A stretch of DNA of 64,000 nucleotides. Source: Syngnathus acus. Its lineage: Eukaryota > Chordata > Actinopteri > Syngnathiformes > Syngnathidae. The stretch spans positions 7,026,501 through 7,090,500 of the forward strand of contig NC_051101.1 in the NCBI RefSeq assembly GCF_901709675.1. Reading direction: 5' to 3'. The position numbers were made by a program, and so were the translations under genes. Below are positions 43,300 to 57,204 of this stretch, piece by piece (position 1 is the first letter of the stretch; each line of letters begins with the position of its first letter). Under the pieces are notes generated by a model that saw only the letters and a list, made by a program, of their open reading frames with translations, did no database searches and was not told where the DNA came from.

Positions 43300-45030
43300 C
43301 CTCCCCAGTCGCCCGTCTTCCACCAGAGAAATCCCAATTCACGATAGAATAAACTAACTATAAATCCCGATGATATTGATTTCCGGCTAATTCTTCTTCT
43401 TCGGAGATCGAATGGAGCGCTGTCGGAGGGGGGGGGCTGTTAACCGGCGCAACTCATTTAGCCGTGCCTTAGGGGAGGTGAGCAGCCCACCGCCTCAACC
43501 ACGGACACCTCGAACCCCTATCCTGCTAGTTTCTCCATGTAATCTTCTTGGCCGGTTTCTCATTGAACGCGTACGATTAAATCATTCCACTATCACAGCA
43601 AAAAGCACTTGGTACAGCAACTCTGTTAGCTTTTGACTTAAGTGAAATGCTAACACTGGGTAGCTATTAGCTGACACGCTAGCTAATAAAACAGTGACAT
43701 TGGAATTAAAGTGGAAGACAGCCTGCACACTGCAGGCTGCTTCGCCTTTGAGGGCTAGCCGATGGACTGGTTAATCATAAAAGCAAAAATTGAGGAAAAA
43801 CTTCCCTTAATTTTGGTAAGCGCGGCTAACGCTAGCAGTAGGCTGGACAGCCCCTCCGTGATGTTAATATCAGTCGAAGGAGAGGGGCTGCATTGGGGGC
43901 GCACTCCCGATGCCAAGCGAGCACGGTCCCGCGCGTTCCAGAGAAATTTCCCACAAAATGGCTGCCAAAACAAATCCACGTCGGATAGTTGCAGGACTCC
44001 AAGAAAATATTTTTAGTCTTGGGCAAATGTCTCTAATTTTCAAAATCATTTGGAAAAGTGTCATGGTAGCTTAAATACTAGTGTTTGAAAAAGTTTGGAA
44101 GAGATTAAAAGCCCGGCTGGTTCATGCAGCAAATTGCAATTTCAAACCAATCAACACGTCGTCAGTATCGTCCCAAAACAGTGACGTCGTGGCCTTCGAT
44201 TTTGTTGTCGCGGCTGTGCGGAGATGACGACAAGGGAACATTAAGACACGATTTTGATGGACGTCTTCTGTTACTCCATCAACTGGGCGACCAAATATAT
44301 TTGCATTGGAATACTCCACTGCAACATTCCACTACATGAAAGCACGCTTTATTTACAGTGTGAAAGGTACATGTCCCTTACACAGGCAAAGATCTTTCAT
44401 CAGATCCACAAACTAAATCAAAAGCGATTACACAAGCAACTGCTTCAAGTTTGTTCCCTCCTATGAGTTACTTGACATCTGATTAGAAATGCTATAAAAA
44501 TTAAATGTCTAGCCTCCTTGTGTTTTCTACATGGCTAATGACTGCACCACCCTGACTGGTGAGACTTAAGTTTGAAAGGGCTTCACAAGCTGCCACGTTT
44601 GACAGTCCATAGTTATTTAGAAATCAACTTTATATATACCTGGTTGTACCCAACATGTTTTGTGGGATCAGAAGCATGGGACCAAAAGAAAACAAATGAT
44701 TAGAATAAAAAGTATATTAAGAAAAGATACAAGACATACTTTAAAAAAAAAAAAAAAAAGTGGGGTACAAGCTGGGCTCAACGCAATTTTTCAATCCCAA
44801 ACGGAGTACAAATAGACTCATGTGTATTTGTAAGTGTGCAATACAGCTATATTCAGATCACCTAATTTTACACCAGTGGGCCACCAAAGTGTACTGGGCC
44901 CAAATGTTTTGTAGCACGTCTTGAAAGTTGAGTTGTTGCGCAGTGATGACGTGAAAAGCCAACAGCCAAAATTGACAGAAAAGCATCAAACATATTGAAC
45001 ATGATACAGCTGCTCTTGGGCGCCAACATC
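43300..45030. other. Intergenic: dyrk1b upstream region and fbl 3' UTR
   Basis: No gene is recognised. It includes the fbl 3' untranslated sequence; the nearest minus-strand AATAAA is at 44353-44348, and I see none closer to the stop. An A-run lies at about 44742-44758. The left part should carry dyrk1b upstream regulatory DNA. Open frames at 43762-44016 and 44124-44339 show no motif. Confidence 0.45.
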
Positions 45031-45462
45031 TTATTTCTTCTGTTTTGGTGGAGGTCTGAGGAAGGACAGAAAAAAATGCAACATTAAAAACTGGACAGTA
45101 AAGAGAAATTTGAGAGCCATATTGAAACAGCTGTTCAGCTCTGCCTACAGTAGTAAACTGGCATGAATAATGAATATGGTACGTGACAACCGTTTTAGGT
45201 CATATAAACATAACAATATGTCCAAACATCAGTATCCATCATTGTGACTTGGATGATACTCATCACATTTGATGGCCAGGTTATGCAGAAATCCACATAA
45301 TTGCAAGGGCTTCACATTTTCTTGCTAGTGTAAATACTTTTCAGTCACATTGCCCAGCCCTATCTCATTTGAATGTTTATTTCACATTAACTTCAATATT
45401 AGCTCAAAATCAAGGTTGCAGTTTGCTCCAATTAGACTTTCATGGGTATTATTTTGATCACA

Positions 45463-45498
<36 letters not shown>

Positions 45499-48400
45499 CT
45501 GCTTCAGGTATAAAAGCATGAATTCAATGTTTGTCATAGTGGACAAAATGGAAAAAAAGAAAATTTCTACTTATGTTTTAATGCATGCCTTTGCAGTCTT
45601 TATGCAAGTCTATGTACTTCTACATTAATAGAAATATCATGAATTGAACTTTTTAAACCCTATCAGGACAACGCTAATTTAAAAAGGACACAAATCTGAG
45701 CAGAATGCCACCATATGAAGAGATGAGTAACAATTAAACCATATGGTGAGAGCATAATTTGTGGACTTGCAAATACTGTATTTTCCCCTACATATTTGAT
45801 GAGACAGTTTAGCTTTAAGGTTGGTCCACCAGATGGAGCTGTTAAACCCAATAGGGGGAAAAAAAAGGCTGCAGTAATGTTAATTATCCTACCATCTGCA
45901 AAGTACTTAAAGGAGAAGCACTATGCTGGTCATGTACCTGTAGATGCCCACTACCACAGCATGGTCTCTTTCATAAGGCTCCAGTGTGAGCTGTTCCTGT
46001 GGTTTCATATTCTCCGAAGTCATCTTCTTCACTTCAGAGGCAAACACAGCCTCTGGTGCAGCTGTCGAGTCTATACAGTTAGCCTGTTCACATAAAGACG
46101 GAATATAAATATTAGACAGGGTGTATGTTGTGTTTGACAAATTTAAAACTCAAAAGCAGTGCGAGTCTTTCCCAGACCTTCATATTTCAACTTTCATATT
46201 TTGAAAGTTCTTTAAGCGCTAGAGTTGGGTAAGTGAGTAGGTATCATACACATAGCTTTTCAATATAGTTTGAAAATTCTAGCTAACTTAATGTTTAATA
46301 GATTTTCTTTTCATCTATCTCATGAGAAACAACATAACCTTTTCACTGTTGAGAAGGACTGTAGGCGGTCATCAGTATACCTTAATAGAGATGACAAAAT
46401 GTCCTCCATTCTTCAGGAAGTTGTGAGCATTCAAAGCAACAATCCTAGTCTGGTCTGGCTGCGCAACATCAGCAAAAATTACATCCACCATGCCTGAATA
46501 GGAACAGAGCATATTTTACAATCTTGTAGATATCACTGTGCGAAATGTAAGAATCCTCAAAGATAACGTTACACATTTTTCTTAATAAAAACCACACAAC
46601 CAGGGGTGCACACAACTGAATAGTCAGCCTCAAGTGCATATAGCAAGAGGGATGCAATTTAAGCAAAATTTAAATAATCACAATTTGACAACAATTTAAA
46701 AATATCTATTCCAACTGCCCCATCAAAAAGACTTTACCTATACACACTTACCAACCAACATTCTGTACTTGTGTGGGTGACGAGCATCTTCAATGATGGG
46801 AATGATATTTGTGCGTTTCTTTGCCACATTGAGAAGATCACGACCTGATCTGTGAGAGAACTCTACAGCATACACCAGGCCCTCCTGCAACACAATTTGT
46901 TGTATGTTCATAACATGTGGTAATTACATCCGCATCGAAATAGGATTTTATTTTACTTTATTCACATGTAAAGCTAAACTTTGACATGCATGTTGTGGCA
47001 ACGATAGAGAGATAGCACTCACCGGACCAACAATATCAGAGACGTGAGATACTGTTGTACCAGAGGCAGCCCCCAGGTACATGACTTTTGTTCCAGGTTT
47101 TATGTGGATCTGGTCAACTCCGCCTAAGATGGCTGCGGCCAGCTTCGAACGGAATGGATTCCATGCTCTGTATTCAATCTTGGTTTCTCCTTCCTAAAGA
47201 AGAGAAAAAACAAACGATGCAGAAGTAGTAACGCAGATTACGATACTGCAACAGCAGTGGAAACAACGCACGTCAGACTCACCTCAACACTCATCCTCTT
47301 CTCTCCATAAACAGATTCTCCTACTACCATGTTCTTGGTTACCAGAGCATCCTCCTTCCCCCTGCAGATGAACACTCCTAGGGAGACAAATGAGTTAGCA
47401 TCATTGAGGGGGTCATCAATATTTTTGAAACAGCTATTTCTTGGCTACCGAGTAACGCGAAGGGCAACCGGGTCTGAAGTAACTAATACCTGGAGATGGT
47501 TCCCACCCCAAAAAACTAAACAAAATAAATGACGAACAGTGATTCTGTGAATAACGAACTGCTAATATGCGGGAATCACTGTATTGTTCTGCACCCTGCC
47601 TGTAGTTTATGACTTGTAAATGAACACGTGATTTCTTTTTTATATCCTCGCTACCATTATTTGCTTAAAAAACATGCTGCCGTTTGTGCTCTTTCTGAAA
47701 CAGGATATCCTAAGGGGAAAATATTAACGTAAGAGGTTATGAGAGTCGTTGCATGAAGCAAATAATCTGAAAGAAATTACTTTTAAGGGCAATACATGAC
47801 AAATTTAAAATACTTGACCATTTTGACATAATTGGCGCACATTTATAATTGAATATAGCAATATCAATATTATTGCGATATTTAGCACGCAGACCTAAAA
47901 CATTTCTTTTCTGATGTGATCATTACATTTTATTCACTGCTCCGCTATAGTGGGGTGTTTACTGTACATTGATTTTACACTGGGATAAAGAGATATATTG
48001 CTTTTTTTAAAGGGAAAAAAAAACCTCACCGCCATGTTGTTGACTATTGTGGTTTATACTGTAGGTGATTGGACAAATTAACATGGATAGCCAGCTATTT
48101 AGAAGTAGAATACAAAAATAAAAAAAAGAATCACCTTCATGTCTATGTGGCTCCACCAAGACTTTCCTTCCTCCTCCAAAGCCTCCTCGTCCACCCCTTC
48201 CTCTCGGGGTACCTCTGCCTCCTCCCCGGCCCCTGAATCCTCCTCCTTCTGGAGACCTGAATCCACCTTGGGAAACAAAGTTACATCTCTCACATCAAGT
48301 TGTAGTTACAATTAGTTACTATTGCACAGAAACAAACAAATGTGTTTTGCAGTGAACCAACTGAAAGTGAATGTAAACGTTGCATCCCTTAATAAGGCCC

Positions 48401-49499
48401 ATGAAAAGTTTGTTTTAAGTGTAATAGAATAATCACATTTGTAGACTCTTCAATATCTGGATTCACATTTAATTTTAACTGATTTAAGAAAGCAGACAAA
48501 AAAAGGCAACTGTCCATTTCCCTACATGTTGGAATCTCAAATTCCTCAAAGTCTTACCTCTTCCTCCACGGCCTCCACGATCACCGAATCCTCCACGGCC
48601 TCCACGATCACCGAATCCTCCACGGCCTCCACGGTCACCGGATCCTCCACGGCCACCAAATCCTCCACGGCCACCAAATCCTCCACGGCCACCAAATCCT
48701 CCACCGCCACCAAATCCTCCACCACCACCAAATCCTCCACGACCTCCTCGGGGACTGAATCCTTTAGAAGGAGCACAGACCGTGGAATATCAGCAGAAAT
48801 CACACACGTGTATTGAGATTGTATTTCAAAACTGCAACAGTTAACACTTACATATGATCAATGACCAATAACCATATAAACAAAATCGACTTAAACATAT
48901 GTACACGCACATGTTTCATCAGTTAAACTAAAACGTTATAAATTAATAAAAAAAGAGACGTAAGATTTGTTTCAAATCTGTTAATTGTATCAGAGCTGTC
49001 TTTACATGTAGTTAAGAATGCAGTTAAATATATGGCTCTAACTATTTACATCGCTCGATGAAGATACAAAGAAAATTACATTTATTGTATTTCTGTTTAG
49101 CTGCATCAGATTGACACGTATATCCGTGTTTTTAGTTTTGTTTTTTTAAGATAGTATATTTGACATTGTGTATTTGGCTGTTCGATGTTCATAAACTGTG
49201 CAACACGTGAGTGAAGTCATTATGGCGGATGAGCAGTTATTTGTATCGCGGCAATCAATTCATATAGTTTATCAAATACGGTGCATCGTATATAGTTTAT
49301 AAAGGACAGTGCACCGTCGTAAACAAAACTATAGACGGATTTAAACGTTTTACTGTAACGTTTGTATCGTCTCGTTAGCTTTGCGAAGAGTCGGGGCCAC
49401 GTGTAACTTCGCGAATTGGGATAGCGATTGAAAAATTGCGATTTAAACAACGGACAACAAGTTACAAAAAACAATGTTATTTTCTTTACCTGGCCTCAT
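45031..49499 (-). CDS. fbl: Fibrillarin, rRNA 2'-O-methyltransferase, complete
   Basis: Nine coding exons: 49499-49490 (MRP plus one base), 48761-48558, 48266-48135, 47377-47283, 47193-47023, 46884-46752, 46493-46381, 46083-45938, 45055-45031 (TAA); 1029 nt, 342 aa, against 321 in human. Residues 5 to about 115 form the Gly/Arg/Phe-rich GAR domain (GGFGGRGG units), which drives nucleolar phase separation. The methyltransferase domain follows: [20 protein letters not shown], the SAM-binding loop [16 protein letters not shown] (about 184-199), [14 protein letters not shown] and [14 protein letters not shown]. The C-terminus is YRPPPKQKK. In C/D-box snoRNPs it methylates rRNA ribose 2'-OH. The gene is head-to-head with sacm1l and lies upstream of dyrk1b on the same strand, as in mammals. 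No defect is seen. Confidence 0.97.
45464..45496 (+). repeat. Poly-A tract, about 33 bases, in fbl intron 8
   Basis: Uninterrupted A run. No SINE or retrocopy body is recognised upstream of it. Confidence 0.8.
48559..48757 (-). repeat. fbl: Coding minisatellite in the fibrillarin GAR domain
   Basis: Tandem 18-base units of the type GGATTTGGTGGCCGTGGA and 27-base units of the type GAT-CGT-GGA-GGC-CGT-GGA-GGA-TTC-GGT fill the second fbl exon. Adjacent units are identical or differ by one or two bases, which points to recent unequal exchange. Confidence 0.8.
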
Positions 49500-50200
49500 A
49501 TCTCGGTCTGTTTTAAACAGCTGAGTCAACACTCAAAATTTCTGTCTTCTTTACCAGTTCTTGAGCGTGTAGATGCGACGCACATGTGCCACTACCGGAT
49601 GCACAGCACAACTTCTTCCGTCGCTTCTTCTTCCTCAGATTTTATTCCCCTGGTCAAAAGGCTTTTCAAATCTGTATTGCCCCCTATTGGCCGCAGCGTT
49701 GTAAACGATAGACAAATTATGCACACCGAAAATGAGTATTTGCCCGATTAAGCGTAAAATGTTTTTTAAATTGTGAATTAATTAAGGAGGAGAAAAAAAA
49801 AACGCCTTGACGCTATCTGGCCCTTTTTTTTTGGAAAAAGTGTTTACACCCTTAACCTAATAGCAACCCTCAGCACGAGCAACTGATAGCAAGCGATTTC
49901 TACAGCAGTTTTTCTACATCTACTATATGGAAATATTTTAATACATACTGGTTATCCTGTTTTATGTTTTCGTACTGGTCTTGTTAGTGTTACCGACAAA
50001 TGCAAACCAAGTTTATAACAAGAGCATTCGCTTTTAAGAACGCAATCTTGAATAAAAATTGACAAGAAATGAATGCACTATTTCATGAATCATGAGTAAT
50101 TTGGCGCATGCGTAGTCACAATGAGTACCCTTGCTTGTTATGACGGAAGTAGTCGGTGTGGGCTGACACGTCACGGACGGACGAGGTTACCGAATGAAAG
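49500..50200. promoter_or_regulatory. Divergent promoter region of fbl and sacm1l
   Basis: fbl starts leftward at 49499 and sacm1l starts rightward at 50201, so about 700 bases separate the two initiation codons. The sacm1l end has 'gaaagatggcg', a YY1-type start element overlapping the initiator ATG. No TATA box is evident at either end. No coding frame is recognised between them. Confidence 0.55.
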
Positions 50201-53200
50201 ATGGCGAGCACCTATGAGAGTTTTAACTTGTAAGTGCTGGGAACATTCACTTTGTTTTATAGTACAAGACAATGTAGGCATTAGGCATCTGTTTTACTGG
50301 CAGGTTAGATCTAACCACTTACAGCCTTGTACTGGTTTAACGCGTACGTCACGGGTTCCGCGACGTAAACACGATTGACACTCGACAAAGTTTTATTGAT
50401 CAATGTTACATTTTTTGGCTTTGATAACCGATTTAAGACCCATTTAAGTGTTGTAATGAATGGCCTAATCTGTTTCCCAATCTGAATGTTTGTTGCTGTT
50501 GTTCTACCAGTTTTAGCCGCATTTTCTTTCAGCCAATTGATACGCTTCCTCCTCTAGCTTGTTTCTGTTCAATTGCTTTCTTTTGCGAGAATGAAGCTCG
50601 AGGTGTTGGGCGTCCTTTTCTGCACATTACAGGCGCACCACAGCTGATAAATTTTACATCGAGGCTTGTGACGATGGATCTGTGGACGTGTTGGCCATCG
50701 ATAGGGTGTCAACTGAGATGACGCTCACAGGTAAGCATTCAAAAATTGGTAAACATTTGTGAGATCACTCTTCATGAATGAGTTAATCTTCACAAATTGA
50801 ATGATATTTAGGCTACATATTGATTTCCTGTGCACTAACTACTGCCCTCGGATGTCCCATTGTCCACAGTTAAGAGGGACATTCCTGCATCTGCTGAGAC
50901 CAGGCCAATATGTGGACTCATGGGGACCATACGCTTGGTGGCAGGTAGTATGTTAAATTATAAACTGGAAAATCGTTGGTCTTTGACAATCTCAATATCA
51001 TCATCCTTCCTGGTTGTGTTAGGTATGTACCTGATCATCATCACTAAGAAGAAGAAGGTGGGGGACCTCCTGGGCCATGCTGTATGGAAGGCTCTGGACT
51101 TTGACGTAATCTCCTATAAGAAGACAATACTGCACCTAACAGACAGCCAGGTAGACTATTCTTATTTGACTGCAATGATTGTACTTGTGACCCAAGTTTT
51201 TAGTCAGCTTTTGATGATATCCGTTGTCTCTTGTGTCATTCAAGAATATTAAACAGACGTAAATACAATGCGTACATGGCTATAGGCACGATTTTTGCAG
51301 CATGGTGCAAAAAGCCTCTGTTGTGTCCTGCGGTGTTCACTTTTCATTATTCTACAGATGCTAGACAACAAGACCTATTTGTCAATGATCAACAACGTCC
51401 TACACACAGACAGCTTCTACTTTGCAACAGACTACGACTTGACCCACACTCTGCAACGTCTGGCCAACACCAGTCCTGAATTTCACGAGATGAGCCTTCT
51501 TGAAAGGGTGAGTTTCCTGCGTGTTGTCTACTCATTCTACAGATGGATGAGTTTCCACTGACCTCTTTAAAAGAGTTAAGAGCAAGTTCGCATTCTAACT
51601 CATGTGCACATCCAGTGGGCTATCTTATTGAGCTTAGAGTTTTGGTTCTGTCTCCATCATAAATCCAAAACCCTGTTTCCACCAGAGTACAGTTTTTTTC
51701 ATGCATTTTCTAGTGTTTGTATTGGTATTAGTGGTTAAGACTACTCCTATGACCATGCACTACTTTTAAATATTTTTTTTAATTAGTGTACCAACCACAG
51801 TAATTTTTACATTAAAGTTGGATCTAGAGGAACATTTTTTGTTTTGATTGGTCGACAGACCTTTTGACAGTGGGAATGGGAAGAACGCAAACAAACTTGT
51901 CATTAATATCCTCAAAGGATGTGTAGAAAAGCTTATTTTACTTGTAATTACAGGCAGATCAACGTTTTGTCTGGAATGGCTACCTGTTGAGGGAATTTAT
52001 TGCACAGCCTGAGGTAAGGCATTTGTTGGCTTCTTTTTGGATATAAATGGGAGACTCCGCATATCATGCGTCTTATATTGCTACAGTTTAACTTTGAAGA
52101 ATTTTGACTCCTACTGCTGAAAGTTAGTCATAATCTTTCCTGCTTTTTTTTTTTTTTTAAACAGTTACACAAGTTTGTGTACCCAGTTGTCCATGGATGT
52201 ATCCTTTGATTATTAAAACACTTGGGTGGCAGCTAGGGGGGGGAATTGTCATCCTAGGCCCGTAGCTCTGACTCCTGACCTTTACAGTTTTATTTTCTTA
52301 ACACTCATGTTGACCAGTCATCACAATGAAGTCAAGCTGCATCAATGGGAAATTTTTTGACTGGAGTATCATCTCCAGAAGGAGCTGTTTCAGGGCTGGT
52401 GTCCGCTACTATGTCCGAGGTAACAACACTTTTAGCCACACTGTACTGAATGACAGTGTCATGTCATTGGGCAGTAATAGTTTGATGGATAAATATGGTC
52501 ACAAAGATGAAGAACTTGAAAAAATAGTAGTGTGTTAATCTTGTTAAGATTGACGTTGTCCACTTGTACTTACAATAACTCATCCTTCTGTTTGTATCTG
52601 TGATGTTTAAACATCATTTGAACTCAAGTTCTTTTTCCAAGTGAAATTCAGGCACATCTAGTGGATATGAGGTCTACTTGTGTATTGCTTGATGGGGGCC
52701 ACAGGCCACCATGTTTGTAACTTCTTTTTTTCATTGCCAGGCATTGATTCCGAGGGCCATGCTGCTAATTACGTGGAGACCGAGCAGATAGTGCAGTACA
52801 ACAGTGCCAAGGCTTCCTTTGTTCAGGTCAGATGATGAATCCCCATTGGAGCGATTTTCCGATGTGTCATGAAGTGCTGTATTTGAGGAAGAATAATCAT
52901 CTGTTTGTCATGTACACACCCAAGTACATAAATGATCTCTTCATTTGGAGTAAACACAGTTAGTGGCACACACTGAAGCAGGGAGCTACTTAAGTACCCG
53001 CAGAGCAGATTGGAGTGTCTGTGTCTTGATCAACGATACCACAGCCAAGTGTCCAGGATGTTGGTGGGCGATGGTCTTTAACCAGGGTCCACAAATTGGC
53101 AGGCGGCAATCAAACATTCAGCTCAGCTGCTTTGTCTCTTGCTGTCTAAAAGAACTTGAAAAGTCAAGGATTTGGTAAATCCACCAGGAATAATGTTTGA

Positions 53201-56200
53201 TTTGCTTCATCAAAATAATCGTAATCATAAAGTACACAGTGATATCAGTTTGTTTGATCTCCTTTTCAGACAAGAGGCTCAATACCCTTTTACTGGTCCC
53301 AAAGGCCCAACCTCAAGTACAAGCCAAGGCCACAGATCAGCAAAACAGTCAACCACGTAAACTACTCTTTTGCATGACTCTACCTACTCATTAAAGACTT
53401 TTATTTTGGTAGTTAACTTGTGTGGTTTGTCTTTTCCTGCTTTTATTTGCTTCAGCTGGATGGATTTCAGAGACACTTCGATTCACAGATAATTCTTTAT
53501 GGGAAGCAAGTCATTTTGAATCTGGTAAGTTTACGTGTGACTTAATTGTTTTTTGTGCTCACTCACATAACATACTTAAATTGACCTAAATACAAATTAT
53601 TTTCCCCTCTTCTTTCAGATCAACCAGAAAGGCTCAGAAAATCCACTCGAGAAGACTTTTGACAAGATGGTGGGTAGCTTAGGAAACGGCACCATCAAGT
53701 AAGAGTCGTCCATTATACACGTTCCTCTTCACGTATGGCTCTCTTTTTGCTCAACATATGGTTTTCTTCAGGTACATAGCGTTTGACTTCCACAAAGAGT
53801 GCAGTCGGATGAGGTGGCATCGTCTGCACATCCTGTTGGACATGGTTGCTGAAATCCAGGAGGAATTTGGGTCAGTTTGCTTCTGTTTTTATGTTTTAGT
53901 AGAAAGGTTGTAACCTCACACAGTAGGGCTGTTAATATTGAACATTTTTAGAATTTATTATTCTACTGATTATTCCAACGATTAATCGAATAATAGGGGA
54001 CATTTTTATTTTGCATGAAAGTGTTACAAAATCATTTAAATTTTTCCCCTGTTTATTTTCTATCGTTTAGTGATAAAAACAACTAAATAATATTCAACAA
54101 TAACAACCAAATGTTTTGAAAATGATTCAGTTAGAGGTGCGGTTATTTTTCAAAGTAAAAGCAGACGTTTGCAAATGTCTTGTTTTAATTAACACACAAT
54201 AATAAGTTGTTTTCATGAATGACTACAAAAAAATAATGAATAATTACTCTTGAGAGGATGAGATTAGAGGATTTGGACAATTCTAAGGTAAAAAATGACT
54301 GTTCAATCAAGTGTTTCAAGACAAGCAAACAAATTGTAGTCCCTGAATTTAACGCCATGAATTTGCCATATAACTGAAATAACAGTGGATTTGGGGCACA
54401 GGTACTTCTTGGTGGATTCAGATGGCAAGGTACTGTTAAACCAAGAGGGGACGTTTCGGAGCAACTGCATGGACTGTCTGGACCGTACCAATGTCATTCA
54501 GAGCCTGCTGGCCAGACGCTCACTTCAAGCACAGCTGCGGGTAGGACGCCTATGCTACAAGCAGTAAATAAAGTTGTCAAAACAACACAACTCGAAATGT
54601 CTCTTGAAGTAGTGACACACATGATAGAGGTGTTGCTGTAAACTACTCCACTCTGCTTTCATGTTGCAGATCTCATATAATGTATTGATGTTGTACTATA
54701 CTCAATGGAGCAAACGGTTACAGTATATTCCAATAGATGGCAGCACAGCCATGTCAGTAAAACAAAAACAAAAAAAAAGTGATTTGTGGTCAAGTGATGT
54801 TTGTTATTCATCACAGAAAATGGGCGTCCTCCACATGAACCAGCCCATTGAGGATCAAGCAGACTTTGAAAAAATGTACAAAAATGGTGAGCTGTCACAC
54901 CGTGCTTTTAGTTATTCTTGACTTTATGTAACTACAACTATTTACTCTCTTCAAGTCCTAAAATTAAGTATGGTCTTGCTTTTGACGTCTTTTCCCTGCA
55001 GCTTGGGCTGACAACGCAGATGCATGTGCTAAACAATATGCAGGCACTGGAGCATTGAAGACCGACTTCACCAGGTTCGTTATTAAAAACAGCTACTTTT
55101 ACACATTGGTCAACTTCACTGCAGTGGTTCACCGACTGAACAATTGTCAAAGTGAAGTGATGAATAATGACTTTAGGTCGATGCAAGTAGAAAGAAACCT
55201 TATACACTATCCAAAGTGAAGTTTGTTTATTCCCTGTACACACATATTCATATGCATTTTTCTTTTCAGTTGTGTATAATGTTTGACATATTTTCATGCC
55301 TTGTTTTTTATTTTATACAAACCTTCCAGAGACATTTTAATCATGCATGTTTTTTTTCCGTTTTTTCTTTAGAACAGGCAAGAGAACTCAATGGGGGCTG
55401 CTGATGGACGGCTGGAACTCCATGATTCGATATTATAAAAACAACTTTTCTGATGGATTTAGACAGGTACAGTATGTCTCAATTAGTGAGACAAACGCAA
55501 CCTTTTTCATTCATATTTATTTTACATTGCAGTTAGTGTATAAAAATGGCCATATGAAGGACCACCCTCTGACAGATTAAATTCATAAGTGACAAACCAG
55601 CTACACACAGATTGAATTCGGCATCTTTTGTGTCAAGTTAGGATTGGGAGCTACAAATCGCTTCAACCGAAAGTTTTAATCACAGGTACTTTAAATGGTG
55701 GCAATTGTGTGCTGATCCCTATTTATCCCGATTGCTTAATTCTGAACACAACCTCATCCCCATTTAGAAGACTGCACATGCTCTTGTGCAGCTATATTGA
55801 TGGCTTTATGGTACTTCTACCTCTTGTTTTGCTTCATTTGAGTTGTACAGACTATAGATTAACCAATCGTGGCGGAAAGGTTTGAATGATTTAGCTTGGT
55901 TTCATGTAAACGCACGTGGAAGGATTTTGGACCGAGACAATATTTTTTCTAAATTCATTGCAAATAACTGAGACGAAGTTGTGGTTAGTAATTTAGCATG
56001 TGGCTTGGCAAGAATTGGCAAGTTTCTCATGTCACCACATTGCAAAATTAATTCTGATCTCGATATCAAATTGGCCTCCTGCCAAAAATTGCCAACTTTG
56101 TTGTCAATGCGGTGGCCAAAGTACAGGACACCTGCTCATGAACTTGTGATTTAGCGGCTTCATAAAGCATGAAAACAAAAGCCGAACTTTGAAGCCACTA

Positions 56201-57204
56201 GATTCATTAGTCATTCTTTTGTACTGATTCTATTGTAGCCATTTCAGACTTTATTACAGGTGACAGTCCTAACAACATGCACATGCAAAACACGTGGAGC
56301 TCCACTATATCTCTTTTATAGTTTATGATGGAATGCATCACCAATCATCCAAGCCATGACAGTCCACACATGATTTGTACGCACAATGAGATTGAAAAAT
56401 AACAACTTGAAGCCATCTGAAGAATGTCATCGCTATTCAGTTCAACTTGACTGAAGACCTGCAATTTTAGTTCAGCTCGAAAATACATAGAGTTGTCTGC
56501 GTTACTCTAATAGCTTGGCTTTTTTCTGTCAACACTACTATAATCTCTTCCCAAATACAATATACTCTATCTCATGATCACCTACACTTGCCTATGCAAA
56601 AAAAATTATGTAAACAAATGAACGATCAAATTGAAATCCACGTACATTTTCTTATACAAAGTAATAAAATTTATTTTTACTAATGGGTTGACAGTGCATA
56701 ACTGTTCAGAAATTTCACTCGCCCTGTCTTAATATTGAAAGCTTTGAGTTACAGGACTCTATCGATCTATTTCTTGGTAACTTTGCTGTGGATGAAGCTG
56801 ATGTGACTACACCACTGCGTGACCCCAAAGATTGGAAATTTCTGACGGTAAGACTTAGGCAAGTTAATGCAGTTTTAGTTTGCCTTTCTTTTAATGCAAC
56901 TTTTTTTTTGTCTTTCTCAGTTGCCTATCATCATGGTGGTCGCATTCTCTATGTGTATTATCTGCTTGCTAATGGCTGGTAAGACAAACAACATTGAAGG
57001 TTGAAAAATGATTGAGTACACAATTTAAAGTACGTTACTTACTCATAAATCTGGCATTCCTCCGTAGGTGACACATGGACGGAGACTCTAGCTTATGTCC
57101 TGTTCTGGGGAACGGCCAGCGTGGTTACATGTGGTCTCATCCTCTTCAATGGACGTGACTTCGTCGATGCGCCAAAGCTGGTCCAGAAAGAAAAGATGGA
57201 CTGA
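50201..57204 (+). CDS. sacm1l: SAC1-like phosphatidylinositol phosphatase SACM1L, complete
   Basis: Twenty exons: 50201-50229, 50633-50730, 50870-50944, 51023-51150, 51358-51507, 51954-52013, 52165-52198, 52318-52419, 52741-52826, 53270-53356, 53456-53524, 53619-53698, 53772-53870, 54402-54540, 54817-54886, 55002-55074, 55373-55466, 56755-56847, 56921-56978, 57068-57204 (TGA). They sum to 1761 nt, 586 aa; human has 587. The Sac domain holds the catalytic CX5R motif CMDCLDRT (Cys about 388, bases 54466-54489). Two C-terminal membrane segments follow ([20 protein letters not shown] and [20 protein letters not shown]). The last residues, KEKMD, fit a KxKxx COPI retrieval signal. It dephosphorylates PtdIns4P in the ER and Golgi. 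slc6a20 lies downstream in the same orientation, as in mammals. No defect is seen. Confidence 0.97.
53926..54310 (+). repeat. Dispersed repeat in sacm1l intron 13
   Basis: Starts 'cagtagggctgttaatattg', contains 'cgattaatcgaataat', and its second half matches the copy at 39440-39670. Looks like a non-autonomous DNA element, but no paired ends were confirmed. Confidence 0.5.

Noticed and set aside
48526-48816. Plus-strand 96-codon Ser/Thr repeat ORF
   Set aside because: It is the antisense shadow of the fibrillarin GAR repeat exon, whose splice sites and frame are clear.
45900-49490. Intronic C/D-box snoRNAs in fbl
   Set aside because: A few partial C-box-like strings (for example near 47410) lack a matching D box and terminal stem at a suitable distance.
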